A stretch of DNA of 64,000 nt from Streptomyces rimosus subsp. rimosus (GCF_000720725.1 NZ_JOCQ01000020.1:1-64000); one strand, 5' to 3'; shown: positions 8,777 through 19,177, numbered from the stretch's first letter. Notes: generated by a model from the letters alone, not told the origin. Made by a program: numbers and translations.

Positions 8777-8805
8777 TTAGGGAGACCTAATAGGTACTTG
8801 CAAGT
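8777..8805. promoter_or_regulatory. Paired inverted repeats upstream of doxX-like gene
   Basis: TTAGG-GAGA-CCTAA (8777-8790) is followed by the perfect 10-bp palindrome ACTTGCAAGT (8796-8805). They lie 46-74 nt upstream of the DoxX start in an AT-rich patch. doxX genes are often controlled by MarR/HxlR-type redox sensors that use such symmetric sites, so this is a candidate operator. The regulator is not in the window. Confidence 0.45.
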
Positions 8806-8908
8806 TCAACATCTGGCCATATCCGGCCGTTGGCCGAAAGTGGTCATGGCCCGAAGTGCCGCCCATGCGGCCGCAGTCACGCCGGAACGCCGGCCTCCGC
8901 CGCCCGCC

Positions 8909-10579
<1,671 letters not shown>

Positions 10580-10796
10580 CGGCGATCCTCCCCCGTACGG
10601 GGCCGGTGCCCGTACGTATGTGCTCAGAGGATAGGAGCCGGCCGCAGGGCGACGGGGCGGCTCCGGCCTCCTCATCGGAGAAAGACGGAGCCATCCGGTC
10701 GTACGGTTGCGTCGCCCGATCGCGGGACGGTCAGGAGTGATCAAACGGCTGCCGGGCCGCCATCCTGTCCGGCAACGGCAACGGCAACGGCAGCAC

Positions 10797-11441
10797 TCAG
10801 CAGCGATCCAGGATCTTCTTGAGCGCCGCCTTCTCCGCCTTGTCGGCCGTCAGCCCGTACACATGCTTCACCGACACCCACATCCGCGCGTATGTGCAGT
10901 GGTATGAGGTCTTCGGCGGCAGCCACTTGGCCGGGTCCTTGTCGCCCTTGGCCTGGTTCACGTTGTCGGTGACGGCGATCAGCTGCGAGTGGGTGAGGTC
11001 GTTGGCCAGCTGCTGGCGGCGCGCGGTGGTCCACTGCCGCGCCCCGGACCTCCACGCTTCCGACAGCGGTACGACATGGTCGATGTCCACGTCCGACGCC
11101 TTGGTCCACACGCCGTCGTCGTAGGCCGACTTCCAGACGCCGCCGGTGGCCGCGCACTTGCTGTCGGTCTGCACGTTCTCGCCGTCCCGCTTGAGCACGA
11201 CCTCGCGGGTGTTGCAGTTCTTGCCCTGGTCGGACCAGTGCGGGAACTTGTCGCGGCTGTAGCCGTCCTGCGGCCCCTCGGCCTGCTCCTTGAGCTGGGC
11301 GAGGTACGTACGCGCCGTCGCGGCGTCCGGCGGGGTGGGCGGCGCCGCCTGGGCGGGCTGGGTGCCGAGCACCAGCGTGCAGACGAGGGCGGCGGCGGAC
11401 CCGGCGGCGACGGTGACACGACGCGCGTAGACCTTGGGCAT
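10797..11441 (-). CDS. Secreted HNH endonuclease family protein (DUF1524/GmrSD C-domain type)
   Basis: 214 aa from ATG 11441, AGGGAG 6 nt upstream. Signal peptide at residues 1-33 (AAALVCTLVLGTQPAQAAP). The nuclease part has DIDHVVPLSEAWRSGA, then QLIAVTDNVNQAKGDKDPAKWLPP and CTYARMWVSVKHVYGL: the beta-beta-alpha metal site with D-H-V-V-P-L and the N-x-x-K-G-D box. Two or three cysteine pairs (NCNT, SKCA, YHCT, LDRC) fit an exported disulfide-bonded protein. Streptomycetes secrete such nucleases for nutrient recycling during mycelial death. Preceded by its own promoter. Confidence 0.87.
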   Translation of the reverse strand: MPKVYARRVTVAAGSAAALVCTLVLGTQPAQAAPPTPPDAATARTYLAQLKEQAEGPQDGYSRDKFPHWSDQGKNCNTREVVLKRDGENVQTDSKCAATGGVWKSAYDDGVWTKASDVDIDHVVPLSEAWRSGARQWTTARRQQLANDLTHSQLIAVTDNVNQAKGDKDPAKWLPPKTSYHCTYARMWVSVKHVYGLTADKAEKAALKKILDRC

Positions 11442-11669
11442 CTGAACTCCCTGACTGTGGGGGGAAGTCGGCGTGCGGGACGGCCTCATGGTGGTGCCAT
11501 GGGGTTACCGGGAGGCGGTCCTCAGGTAACAGAGTGACGACATGCTCACGTCACTTCAAGGGGTTGACATGACGTCATTCGCCCCCGGCGGGCCGGGATG
11601 TGGCCCGCGCGGGCGCACGCGCCCCCCACAACGGCCCCGACCGCCGGTCGCCGGCCCTACAGTGATCGC

Positions 11670-12428
11670 GTGCTGCTGCCGGTCAACGCCACTCTCGGGG
11701 TCGTTCTCGCCGTCCTGCTGGCCGCCGCGGTGGCCGTCGCCGCGCTCGCGCGCCTCGATCACGCGCGGGCCATCGCGCTCGCCGGTCTGCGCGCCGCCCT
11801 CCAGCTCGCCGCCGTCTCCTACCTGATCGGCTGGGTCGTACGGTCCGTGCCCTGGCTGCTCTGTTTCCTCGTGCTGATGTTCGCCGTCGCCGTACGGACC
11901 GCCGGCCGCCGCCTCACCCGGAACCGCACCTGGTGGTGGGCGGCCCTGCCGCTCGCCGCCGGTGTCGTGCCGGTCGTCGGCGCCCTGGTGCTCAGCGGCC
12001 TGGTCCCGCCGCGCGGCATCACCCTCATCCCCGTCGCGGGCATCCTCATCGGCGGCGCGCTCACCGCCACCGTCCTCGGCGGGCGGCGGGCGCTGGACGA
12101 GCTCCGGACGCGGCGCGGGGAGGTGGAGGCGGGGCTGGCGCTGGGGCTGCTCGACCGGGAGGCCCGGCTGGAGGTCGCCCGCCCGGCCGCGTCCGACGCG
12201 CTGCTGCCGGGCCTGGACCAGACCCGCACGGTGGGGCTCGTCACACTCCCCGGAGCCTTCGTGGGGATGCTGCTGGGCGGCGCCTCACCCGTTCAGGCGG
12301 GCGCGGTGCAGCTGTTCGTCCTGGTGGCGCTGCTGGCCGTACAGGCGGCGGCCGTGGCGGTGGTGCTGGAGCTGGTGGCCCGCGGGCGCCTGCACCGCGT
12401 ACCCTTGGCCACAGCAGAAGGGGAGTAG
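11670..12428 (+). CDS. FetB/YbbM-like (UPF0014) ABC permease, orphan
   Basis: 252 aa from GTG 11670. The gene looks leaderless: a TACAGT -10 box ends 6 nt upstream. Seven hydrophobic segments follow; the family signature region G-L-R-A-A-L-Q-L-A-A-V-S-Y (residues 35-50) and LLPGLDQTRTVGLVTLPGAFVGMLLGGASP match FetB, the membrane half of an E. coli iron exporter. The usual FetA ATPase is not adjacent. The gene's stop codon lies inside the conserved GGGGAGUAG box of the downstream Mn2+ riboswitch, so its 3' coding end doubles as RNA regulator sequence. Confidence 0.8.
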   Translation: MLLPVNATLGVVLAVLLAAAVAVAALARLDHARAIALAGLRAALQLAAVSYLIGWVVRSVPWLLCFLVLMFAVAVRTAGRRLTRNRTWWWAALPLAAGVVPVVGALVLSGLVPPRGITLIPVAGILIGGALTATVLGGRRALDELRTRRGEVEAGLALGLLDREARLEVARPAASDALLPGLDQTRTVGLVTLPGAFVGMLLGGASPVQAGAVQLFVLVALLAVQAAAVAVVLELVARGRLHRVPLATAEGE

Positions 12429-12562
12429 CTCTTCGCCGGACCGTCGACATACTGCCCGCCCGTCGGCCGTCACCGCACAGGTGACCGGCCGCCCGAGGTG
12501 GGCCGGCGCCCGGAGCGCGGCAGGTGACCGGTGTCCCTGCCACGCCAGCGAGACCTTCGGCC
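12407..12562 (+). ncRNA. yybP-ykoY manganese riboswitch
   Basis: Diagnostic boxes are present in order: GGGGAGUAG (12420-12428), GUCGACAUACUG (12443-12454), a GC-rich helical middle, and GCGAGACC (12548-12555). The closing stem pairs GGCC (12407-12410) and GAA (12417-12419) with UUC (12556-12558) and GGCC (12559-12562). This class binds Mn2+ and switches on Mn exporters of the MntP and TMEM165/GDT1 types, which is what follows. The first box overlaps the end of the fetB-like frame; the TAG stop at 12426-12428 is the last three bases of the box. Confidence 0.9.
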
Positions 12563-12631
12563 GCAGTGTGTGCGTGGACACCCGTCCTCGCATGGGACGC
12601 TGCCGTGCCGAAGCGACCCCTTTTCCGGGCC

Positions 12632-12657
12632 CCTCGGTGCGGCCCGACCGAACGAGG
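12632..12657 (+). promoter_or_regulatory. Shine-Dalgarno-sequestering hairpin (riboswitch expression platform)
   Basis: CCTCG (12632-12636) can pair with CGAGG (12653-12657), extended by GGT/ACC inside. The 3' arm contains the AGG ribosome site for the GTG start at 12669. This suggests translational control: without Mn2+ the ribosome site would be paired. Inference from pairing only. Confidence 0.5.
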
Positions 12658-12668
12658 TAAGACACCCC

Positions 12669-13250
12669 GTGTTCAGTTTCACCGTCGCCGCCGTCGTCTT
12701 CGGCGTCGTCTTCCTGGCCGAGCTGCCGGACAAGACCGCACTGGCGGGTCTGGTGCTCGGCACCCGCTACCGCGCTTCGTACGTCTTCGCCGGCGTCGCC
12801 GCGGCCTTCGCCGTGCACGTCGCGCTCGCCATCGCCGCGGGCAGCGTGCTGTCCCTGCTCCCGCACCGTCTCGTCCAGGCGGTCGTCGGCGTGCTCTTCC
12901 TCGCGGGCGCGGCCGTCCTGATCTTCCGCAAGGGCGAGGACGAGGAGGAGGTCAAGAAGCCCGCCGACCAGAGCTTCTGGAAGGTCTCCGGGGCGGGCTT
13001 CATGATGATCCTGGTCGCCGAGTTCGGCGATCTGACCCAGATCATGACCGCGAACCTGGCCGCCCGCTACGACGACCCGGTCTCGGTCGGCGTCGGCGCC
13101 GTGCTGGCCCTGTGGGCCGTGGCCGGGCTGGGCATCCTCGGCGGGCGCACCCTGATGAAGTACGTACCGCTGGAGCTGATCACGAAGGTGGCGGCGGCCG
13201 TGATGGTGCTGATGGCGGGGTTCAGCCTGTACGAGGCGATCACGGGGTGA
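12669..13250 (+). CDS. TMEM165/GDT1 (UPF0016) family Mn2+ exporter
   Basis: 193 aa from GTG 12669. Two copies of the family's E-x-G-D-(K/R)-(S/T) type motif: AELPDKTAL in the first membrane segment and AEFGDLTQI after the central acidic loop (KGEDEEEVKK). Six membrane helices in two inverted halves. GDT1 proteins exchange Mn2+/Ca2+ for protons. The Mn2+ riboswitch directly upstream strongly supports Mn detoxification as the role here. Convergent with the HAD gene. Confidence 0.9.
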   Translation: MFSFTVAAVVFGVVFLAELPDKTALAGLVLGTRYRASYVFAGVAAAFAVHVALAIAAGSVLSLLPHRLVQAVVGVLFLAGAAVLIFRKGEDEEEVKKPADQSFWKVSGAGFMMILVAEFGDLTQIMTANLAARYDDPVSVGVGAVLALWAVAGLGILGGRTLMKYVPLELITKVAAAVMVLMAGFSLYEAITG

Positions 13251-13331
13251 GCGCGGGCGGCGGGCGGCGCCGGCCGGCGCCCCGCTCCGCCCGGCCGGCC
13301 GAACGCGGCCGCCGGTGGGCCGTCCCGCCGC

Positions 13332-13994
13332 TCAGGCCTCGATGTGCAGCGCGATCGACCCGTCCGCGAGCGCCTCGACCCGGACCTGGCGCAGGTCGCG
13401 TACCTGGACGTCCGGGCCGAACGCCGCGGCCCGCTCGCCGACGCCCACCACGCGCATGCCCGCGGCGCGCCCGGCCGCGATGCCCGCCTCGGAGTCCTCG
13501 AAGACCACACAGTCGGCGGGCGCGAACCCCAGCTCGGCGGCGCCCTTGAGGAAGCCCTCGGGGTCCGGCTTGCTGGCGCTCACGGACTCCGCGGTGATCC
13601 GTACGCCCGGCATCGGCAGCCCGGCCGCGCCCATCCGGGCGTCGGACAGGGCACGGTCGGCGGAGGTCACCAGGGCGTGCGGGAGGCGGGCGATGGCCGC
13701 CATGAAGGCGGGCGCGCCGGGGACCGGCACGACGCCGTCCACGTCCGCGGTCTCCTGCGCCAGCATCCGCCGGTTGTCCTCGTGGTTGAGCTCCATCGGG
13801 CGGTCGGGGAGCAGCGCGGCCATCGTGGCCCAGCCCTGCCGGCCGTGCACCACCTTGAGGACCTCGTCCGCGTCCAGCCCCTGCTCGGCGGCCCAGCGGC
13901 GCCAGCAGCGCTCGACGACGGCCTCGGAGTTCACGATCGTGCTGTCCATGTCCAGCAGCAGGGCGCGGGCTGTGAGCGGGGTGGTGGCCGGCAT
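13332..13994 (-). CDS. HAD-superfamily phosphatase (beta-phosphoglucomutase/sugar phosphatase-like)
   Basis: 220 aa from ATG 13994 (AGGAG 8 nt upstream). All HAD motifs are visible: motif I LLLDMDSTIVNSE with a Ser after the catalytic D-x-D, motif II VTSAD, motif III lysine SKPDPEGF, motif IV FEDSEAGIAAG. A four-helix C1 cap lies between motif I and II. Subfamily IA enzymes dephosphorylate sugar phosphates such as 2-deoxyglucose-6-P or glycerol-3-P. Cytoplasmic. Confidence 0.87.
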   Translation of the reverse strand: MPATTPLTARALLLDMDSTIVNSEAVVERCWRRWAAEQGLDADEVLKVVHGRQGWATMAALLPDRPMELNHEDNRRMLAQETADVDGVVPVPGAPAFMAAIARLPHALVTSADRALSDARMGAAGLPMPGVRITAESVSASKPDPEGFLKGAAELGFAPADCVVFEDSEAGIAAGRAAGMRVVGVGERAAAFGPDVQVRDLRQVRVEALADGSIALHIEA

Positions 13995-14066
13995 CGGCGG
14001 GCTCCTGAGCGCTGGGGAAAGAGTCAAGCGGCTCCGCCCGCCGGTCAGGGAGTGCGGGCGGAACCA

Positions 14067-14089
14067 CTTTGTTCCTACACGATACAAAG
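14067..14089. promoter_or_regulatory. Inverted repeat upstream of HAD phosphatase
   Basis: CTTTGT-N11-ACAAAG forms perfect 6-bp arms, 73-95 nt upstream of the HAD start, in an AT-rich island within very GC-rich DNA. Candidate operator or promoter; no regulator is evident nearby. Confidence 0.35.
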
Positions 14090-14216
14090 AGCACCCGTGC
14101 GAGGCCAACCGCCCCCCGGTCCACACGGTCCCCGCGAGGCCGTCCGCGCGGCTCCACAGCCCGGTCCGTGCGGCCCGCCGGCCGGTCGGGGCAGCTCGCC
14201 GAAACCTGCCCCCGGC

Positions 14217-15326
14217 TCACGGCTCGACCGTACGGGCCTCCAGTGACCTGCGGGTCTGTACGCCGTAGACGCCGGCCGGGTCCTCCCACAGCCCGTAGGT
14301 GCGCTGGAAGGCGATGACGGCTTCCCGTACGGCACGGTCGTAGCGGCCGTCCTCGGGGCCCGGGTATACGGCCATCTGCTCCAGCCGCCGTTGCAGCTCC
14401 AGCACCTCCGGCCCGCTGGCCCCCTCCCGCAGCACGATCGGGCCGTCCGGCGGCCTGCTCGGCGTACGGCTCTCCGGGGCGCTGCTGATGCTGCCGGACG
14501 CCGTGGCCGTGCCCGGGGCCGACGACGGGGCCCGCGACGGGGACGGCGTACCGGAGGGGCCTGGCGGGGGCTGCGCCTGGGTCGCCCGGTTCGGGACGTG
14601 CGGGGGCGCGGCGGAGGGGGGCGCGCTGCGGTGGCCCGGTGCGCCTCCTCCTCCGGGGGCGTGGGCGCTGCCGCCGTCCGAAGTCCGGGCAACGGTGGGC
14701 AGGTGCCGGTGATCGTCGGGCAGGGCGCGATCCTGGTCCGTGTCGGACAGCAGCGAGCCGCTGAGCATGACGGCGCCCGCCGCCAGGGCCGCGGCGGAGA
14801 CCGCCATGGCGGCCAGGCCCGCCTGCCTCCTGCGCCGACGGGCGACGTCGTGCGCGCCGCTTCCGTCCTCCGCCCCGGTCCCCTCTCCGGCCCCGGCTTC
14901 GGCTCCGGCCCCGGCTCCGTCCTCCGTCCCGGAACCGGTACGGGCGCCGGCGTGCGGGCCATCTGGCGATCCGGTGCGCGATCCGGCTTGCGGCCCGCCG
15001 TACGCACCGGCATGCGAACCGGCGTACGCATTCGCCCGCGCCCCGGAGCGCGGCCCCGCGCGGGACCCGGCACGCGCCCCCGTCCGCGACCCGGCCGGCG
15101 GCACCGCACGGGAGCCGAACCGCGGCGCGGGGCGCGGATCGGGCCGCATCGCCTCCGCCGTGCCGCCCGGCGTCGCGTCCGCGGCGTCCGCCCCCTCCGG
15201 CAGTCGCACGTACGGGCGTACCCGCAGCGGATCGAAGTCCTCGGCACCGGCCGCCTCGCACAGGCACCGCGTCCGGCCGTCGGCGCGTGCGGGTGCCGAG
15301 CAGTGCGGGCAGGTCTCAGCCGTCAC
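14217..15326 (-). CDS. Membrane protein with C-terminal peptidoglycan-binding domain
   Basis: 369 aa from GTG 15326 (AGGAGG about 11 nt upstream). Order: an N-terminal zinc-ribbon-like segment (CPHCSAPARADGRTRCLC), a long low-complexity R/A/G/S-rich cytoplasmic region of about 120 residues, one membrane helix near 170-190 (AAMAVSAAALAAGAVMLSG), a Pro/Ser/Thr-rich wall-spanning stretch, and a peptidoglycan-binding (PG_binding_1) domain at about 300-365 (GPEVLELQRRL...YGLWEDPAGVYGVQTRRSLE). A single-pass protein that anchors to the cell wall outside while exposing a possible zinc ribbon inside. Function unknown. Confidence 0.8.
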   Translation of the reverse strand: MTAETCPHCSAPARADGRTRCLCEAAGAEDFDPLRVRPYVRLPEGADAADATPGGTAEAMRPDPRPAPRFGSRAVPPAGSRTGARAGSRAGPRSGARANAYAGSHAGAYGGPQAGSRTGSPDGPHAGARTGSGTEDGAGAGAEAGAGEGTGAEDGSGAHDVARRRRRQAGLAAMAVSAAALAAGAVMLSGSLLSDTDQDRALPDDHRHLPTVARTSDGGSAHAPGGGGAPGHRSAPPSAAPPHVPNRATQAQPPPGPSGTPSPSRAPSSAPGTATASGSISSAPESRTPSRPPDGPIVLREGASGPEVLELQRRLEQMAVYPGPEDGRYDRAVREAVIAFQRTYGLWEDPAGVYGVQTRRSLEARTVEP

Positions 15327-15615
15327 GAGCGATTCCCCCTCCTGAAGCCCTCGATCGGTCAGTGATTATCCAAGTTCGGCCCCTTCCTGCACAGGGAGCA
15401 GTCGGGAGCCAACGGGCCCCACGGCTCTCAGCAGGCCGTATCCGACCAAAACGATCAGGATGGAGAAGAGGCCCGCGCGGGCACCCGTCCCGCGGGCGTC
15501 CGGTCCCACGAGGCCCGGCCCCGCGGGCATCGGGCCTCGCCCACGCCGTGCGGCCCGGCCCCGCCAGGGCCGGCATCGCGGCAGTCCGTCCCCGCCCGCA
15601 CGAGGAGAGACGCTC

Positions 15616-17667
15616 ATGGCGCAGGACACCGGCGCTCCGGCCGTCCCCGGTGCGGGCCGATCACAGCGGACGGTCCTCGTCGCGATCGGCGCGCTGCTGC
15701 TCGGCCTGCTGATCGCGGCACTCGACCAGACCATCGTGGCCACCGCGCTGCCCACCATCGTCAGCGACCTCGGCGGCCTGGACCACCTGTCCTGGGTGGT
15801 CACCGCGTACCTGCTGGCCTCCACCGCCGCGACCCCGCTGTGGGGCAAGCTCGGCGACCAGTACGGGCGCAAACGGCTCTTCCAGACCGCCATCGTGATC
15901 TTCCTGATCGGCTCCGCGCTGTGCGGCATCGCGCAGGACATGCCGCAGCTGATCGCCTTCCGCGCCCTCCAGGGACTGGGCGGCGGCGGCCTGATCGTGC
16001 TGTCGATGGCGATCGTCGGCGACATCGTGCCGCCCCGCGACCGCGGCCGCTACCAGGGCCTGTTCGGCGCGGTCTTCGGCGCGACCAGCGTCCTCGGGCC
16101 GCTGCTCGGCGGCCTGTTCGTGGACCACCTCAGCTGGCGCTGGGTCTTCTACATCAACCTGCCCATCGGCATCGTCGCGCTCGCCGTCATCGCCGCGGTG
16201 CTGCACATCCCGGTCCGCCGCACCCCGCACCGCATCGACTACCTGGGCACCTTCCTCATCGCCGCGGTCGCCGCCAGCTTCGTCCTGATGACTTCGCTAG
16301 GCGGCGTCAGTTACGGCTGGGGCTCCTGGCAGATCATCGGCCTCGGCGTGCTCGGACTCGTGCTGCTGGCCGTGTTCGCCGCCGTCGAGCGCCGGGCCGC
16401 CGAACCGGTCCTCCCGCTCCGCCTGTTCCGCCTGCGCTCCTTCACCCTCACCGCCGTGATCGGCTTCGTCATCGGCTTCGCGATGTTCGGCTCGATGACG
16501 TACCTGCCGACCTTCCTCCAGGTCGTCAAGGGCGTCTCGCCGACCATGTCCGGGGTGCACATGCTGCCGATGGTCATCGGCATGCTGCTGTCCTCGACCG
16601 GCTCCGGGCAGCTGGTCAGCCGTACCGGGCACTACAAGGTCTTCCCGATCGCCGGCACCGCCGTCACGGCCGCCGGCCTGCTGCTCCTGCACCAGCTGGG
16701 CCCGGCGAGCAGCACCACCGTGATGAGCGTGTTCTTCTTCGTGTTCGGTTTCGGGCTCGGCCTGGTCATGCAGGTCCTGGTCCTGATCGTGCAGAACGCC
16801 GTCGCCTACGAGGATCTCGGCGTCGCCACCTCCGGCGCCACCTTCTTCCGCTCGATCGGCTCCTCCTTCGGCGTCTCGATCTTCGGCACGATCTTCGCCA
16901 ACAAGCTGGGGCCACGGATCGCCGACGCCCTCGCCGGTCAGCGGCTGCCGCCCGGCACCGACCCGTCGAAGATCGCGGAGGACCCGCGTACCGTACGGCA
17001 GCTGCCCCCCGACGCCGCGTCCGGCGTGCTCGACGCGTACTCGGCCTCCATCACCGACGTCTTCCTGTACGCGGTCCCGGTCGTGCTGATCGCCTTCGTG
17101 CTGGCCTGGTTCCTGCGCGAGGAACCGCTGCGCCGCGGCGTCACCGCCCCCGACAACTCCGAGGTGCTGTCCCCCAACCCCGTACAGCGCTCCTCCTACG
17201 AGGAGGTCTGCCGCGCGCTGTCCAAACTCGGCAGCCTGGAGGGCCGCAAGGCGGTGTACGAGCGGATCACCGAGAAGGCCGGGCTGGACCTGGGACCGGC
17301 GGCCGGCTGGATGCTGCTGCGCATCAACCGGTACGGCTCGGTGGAGCCCGCCCTGCTCTCCGAGCGCAGCATCGTGCCGTTCCGCGTGATCGCCGACGCG
17401 ACCCGGCAGATCGAGGAACGCGGCCTGGCCGTACGGGAAGGGCTGCCGCTGGTCCTCACCGACAAAGGCCGTGCGGTCGCGGAACGGCTGGTCGCCGCCC
17501 GCCGCGCGTCGCTGGCCGAACTCCTCGGCGACTGGTGGACCGAGGACCGGCCGACCGACCTCACGGACCTGGTCGACGAGCTGTCGGCGGAACTGTGCGG
17601 TTCGGACGCGGAGAGCCCGCGCGGCGACGAGCACCGGAATCGGCGGCCGGGGGCATCGGCACGCTGA
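15616..17667 (+). CDS. DHA2-family MFS multidrug exporter fused to a C-terminal winged-helix domain
   Basis: 683 aa from ATG 15616 (GAGGAG 9 nt upstream). Residues 10-510 are a 14-helix EmrB/QacA-type drug:H+ antiporter: motif D1 ALDQTIVATALPTI, motif A GKLGDQYGRKR, motif C region GLFGAVFGATSVLGPLLGG. Residues about 535-683 are soluble: SSYEEVCRALSKLGSLEGRKAVYERITEKAGLDL, then an RYGSVEPALL segment and a wing-like block (EERGLAVREGLPLVLTDKGRAVAERL), which look like a MarR-type winged helix. Exports hydrophobic drugs; the tail may sense substrate or regulate activity. Divergent from the PG-binding gene. Confidence 0.86.
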   Translation: MAQDTGAPAVPGAGRSQRTVLVAIGALLLGLLIAALDQTIVATALPTIVSDLGGLDHLSWVVTAYLLASTAATPLWGKLGDQYGRKRLFQTAIVIFLIGSALCGIAQDMPQLIAFRALQGLGGGGLIVLSMAIVGDIVPPRDRGRYQGLFGAVFGATSVLGPLLGGLFVDHLSWRWVFYINLPIGIVALAVIAAVLHIPVRRTPHRIDYLGTFLIAAVAASFVLMTSLGGVSYGWGSWQIIGLGVLGLVLLAVFAAVERRAAEPVLPLRLFRLRSFTLTAVIGFVIGFAMFGSMTYLPTFLQVVKGVSPTMSGVHMLPMVIGMLLSSTGSGQLVSRTGHYKVFPIAGTAVTAAGLLLLHQLGPASSTTVMSVFFFVFGFGLGLVMQVLVLIVQNAVAYEDLGVATSGATFFRSIGSSFGVSIFGTIFANKLGPRIADALAGQRLPPGTDPSKIAEDPRTVRQLPPDAASGVLDAYSASITDVFLYAVPVVLIAFVLAWFLREEPLRRGVTAPDNSEVLSPNPVQRSSYEEVCRALSKLGSLEGRKAVYERITEKAGLDLGPAAGWMLLRINRYGSVEPALLSERSIVPFRVIADATRQIEERGLAVREGLPLVLTDKGRAVAERLVAARRASLAELLGDWWTEDRPTDLTDLVDELSAELCGSDAESPRGDEHRNRRPGASAR

Positions 17668-17677
17668 ACAGCGCGCC

Positions 17678-18214
17678 TCAGCCTGCCGCCCCCGGCACCG
17701 CCTTCTCGAAGAAGAGGTCCGAATACGGGTCCTCCTTGTACGCGGCAATCTCCCCGTACCCGTACGCCCGGTACATCGCGACGGCCTCCACCAGGTCGCT
17801 CCGCGTGTCCAACCGGAGCCGTTCGGCGCCCAGTTCCGCCGCCCGCCGTTCGAGGCCGCGCATCAGGGCACCCGCGGCTCCCCGCCCACGCCACGCCTTG
17901 CGGATGAACACCCGCTTCAGCTCCGCCGTACGCCCGCCTTCGAGAAGCAGCAGCCCGCCGCACCCGGCGGCGTCCTCTCCCCGCCGGACCACGAACAATT
18001 CGCCGTGCGGCAGCACGAACTGCCCCACCGGATATTCCGCCACACCCTCGTCGATCTCCTGCGGCGTGATCGGCGGAAATCCGTTCACGACGTGGTAGCG
18101 CGCCGCGACCTCGGTGTAGTACTCGCGGAACAGGGCCGTGGCGGCGGGGGAATCGTCGGGCTCGGCCGAGAGGTGCCAGGTCCCGGGGAGGCGGCCGGTC
18201 GCGGTGTCGGTCAT
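17678..18214 (-). CDS. GNAT family N-acetyltransferase
   Basis: 178 aa from ATG 18214. The gene looks leaderless, with a CACAAT -10 box 6 nt upstream. GNAT core: GCGGLLLLEGGRTAELKRVFIRKAWRGRGAAGALMRGLE contains the acetyl-CoA signature R-x-x-G-x-G/A, followed by RLRLDTRSDLVEAVAMYRAYGYGEIAAY. The long N-terminal helical part (residues 15-70) resembles acetyltransferases acting on small amines. Ends 10 bp from the convergent MFS gene. Confidence 0.84.
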   Translation of the reverse strand: MTDTATGRLPGTWHLSAEPDDSPAATALFREYYTEVAARYHVVNGFPPITPQEIDEGVAEYPVGQFVLPHGELFVVRRGEDAAGCGGLLLLEGGRTAELKRVFIRKAWRGRGAAGALMRGLERRAAELGAERLRLDTRSDLVEAVAMYRAYGYGEIAAYKEDPYSDLFFEKAVPGAAG

Positions 18215-18385
18215 GGCGGCATTGTGCCGGTGGGAGGGCGGCAGGCGCGCCCGGATATCCGCGGGCCGCGGACCGGAACACCCCCGTACGGCGCCCTCGG
18301 ATACCCTCCGGTACCCCCTGCCGTTCCCCGAACACCCCGTCACCAGCCGGTGTTTGACGGCCGAGGGCGGGGCAACCCGCCCCGT

Positions 18386-19177
18386 ATGTCCATCACCCTC
18401 ATCATCGTCCCCATCGTGGCACTACTAGTGATCGCCGCCCTGGTCTTCATGGCGCGCGCCAAAGTCGCCCGCAGTGGCAGCAGAGGGCTGCGACGGCGCT
18501 TCGGCCCGGAGTACGAGCGAGCCGTCGCCGTGCACGACGGCGACACCGTGGCCGCCGAACGCGAGCTGAACCAGCGGCTGGACCGCCACGGCGCGTTCCG
18601 CCCGCAGCCGCTCACCGCCGAACTGCGGCTCCAGTACGAGGAGCGGTGGGAGGCCGTGCAGCGGCAGTTCGTCGACGAGCCCGAACAGGCCGTCGTCGAG
18701 GCCGACCTGCTGATCGGCCGGCTCGCCCGCGAACTCGGCTACCCGGCCGACACCTACGACGAGCAGACCGACGCCCTCTCCGTCCACCACGCGCACGGCG
18801 TCCACGGCTACCGCAAGGCCCACGAGACGGCCGTACGCGCCCGTAACAACCGCCCCGAGAACGCCGCCGGCACCGAGGAACTGCGCGCGGCCGTGGTGAA
18901 CACACGCGCGCTGTTCAACGAACTGCTCAAGGCGGGACCGGACGGCTCCGCACCCTCGCACGGCCGCCGGCGCCACGGCCCCGGCACCGCCCATACGGAC
19001 ACCGCCCATACGGACGCGGCCCAGGACCGCCGCGGGCCCGGGTACGCGGACCGGGACGGCCACCCCGAACACCGGCACCACAAGGCCACCGCCCGACGGG
19101 TCGGCGACCGGATGCGCTCCCCCTGGACGCACGGCCGCGGCCACGGGCACGACACCGCGGAAGGCGGTGCGCGATGA
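18386..19177 (+). CDS. Membrane-anchored protein of unknown function
   Basis: 263 aa from ATG 18386. One N-terminal membrane helix (residues 2-24, LIIVPIVALLVIAALVFMAR) followed by a basic stretch, so the body is probably cytoplasmic. Residues 75-175 form a helical module (WEAVQRQFVDEPEQAVVEADLLIGRLA ... TEELRAAVVNTRALFNELL); the tail is His/Arg/Gly-rich and disordered. The same module recurs in the next gene, whose start overlaps this stop by 4 bp (ATGA), so the two are translationally coupled. No function recognised. Confidence 0.75.
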   Translation: MSITLIIVPIVALLVIAALVFMARAKVARSGSRGLRRRFGPEYERAVAVHDGDTVAAERELNQRLDRHGAFRPQPLTAELRLQYEERWEAVQRQFVDEPEQAVVEADLLIGRLARELGYPADTYDEQTDALSVHHAHGVHGYRKAHETAVRARNNRPENAAGTEELRAAVVNTRALFNELLKAGPDGSAPSHGRRRHGPGTAHTDTAHTDAAQDRRGPGYADRDGHPEHRHHKATARRVGDRMRSPWTHGRGHGHDTAEGGAR

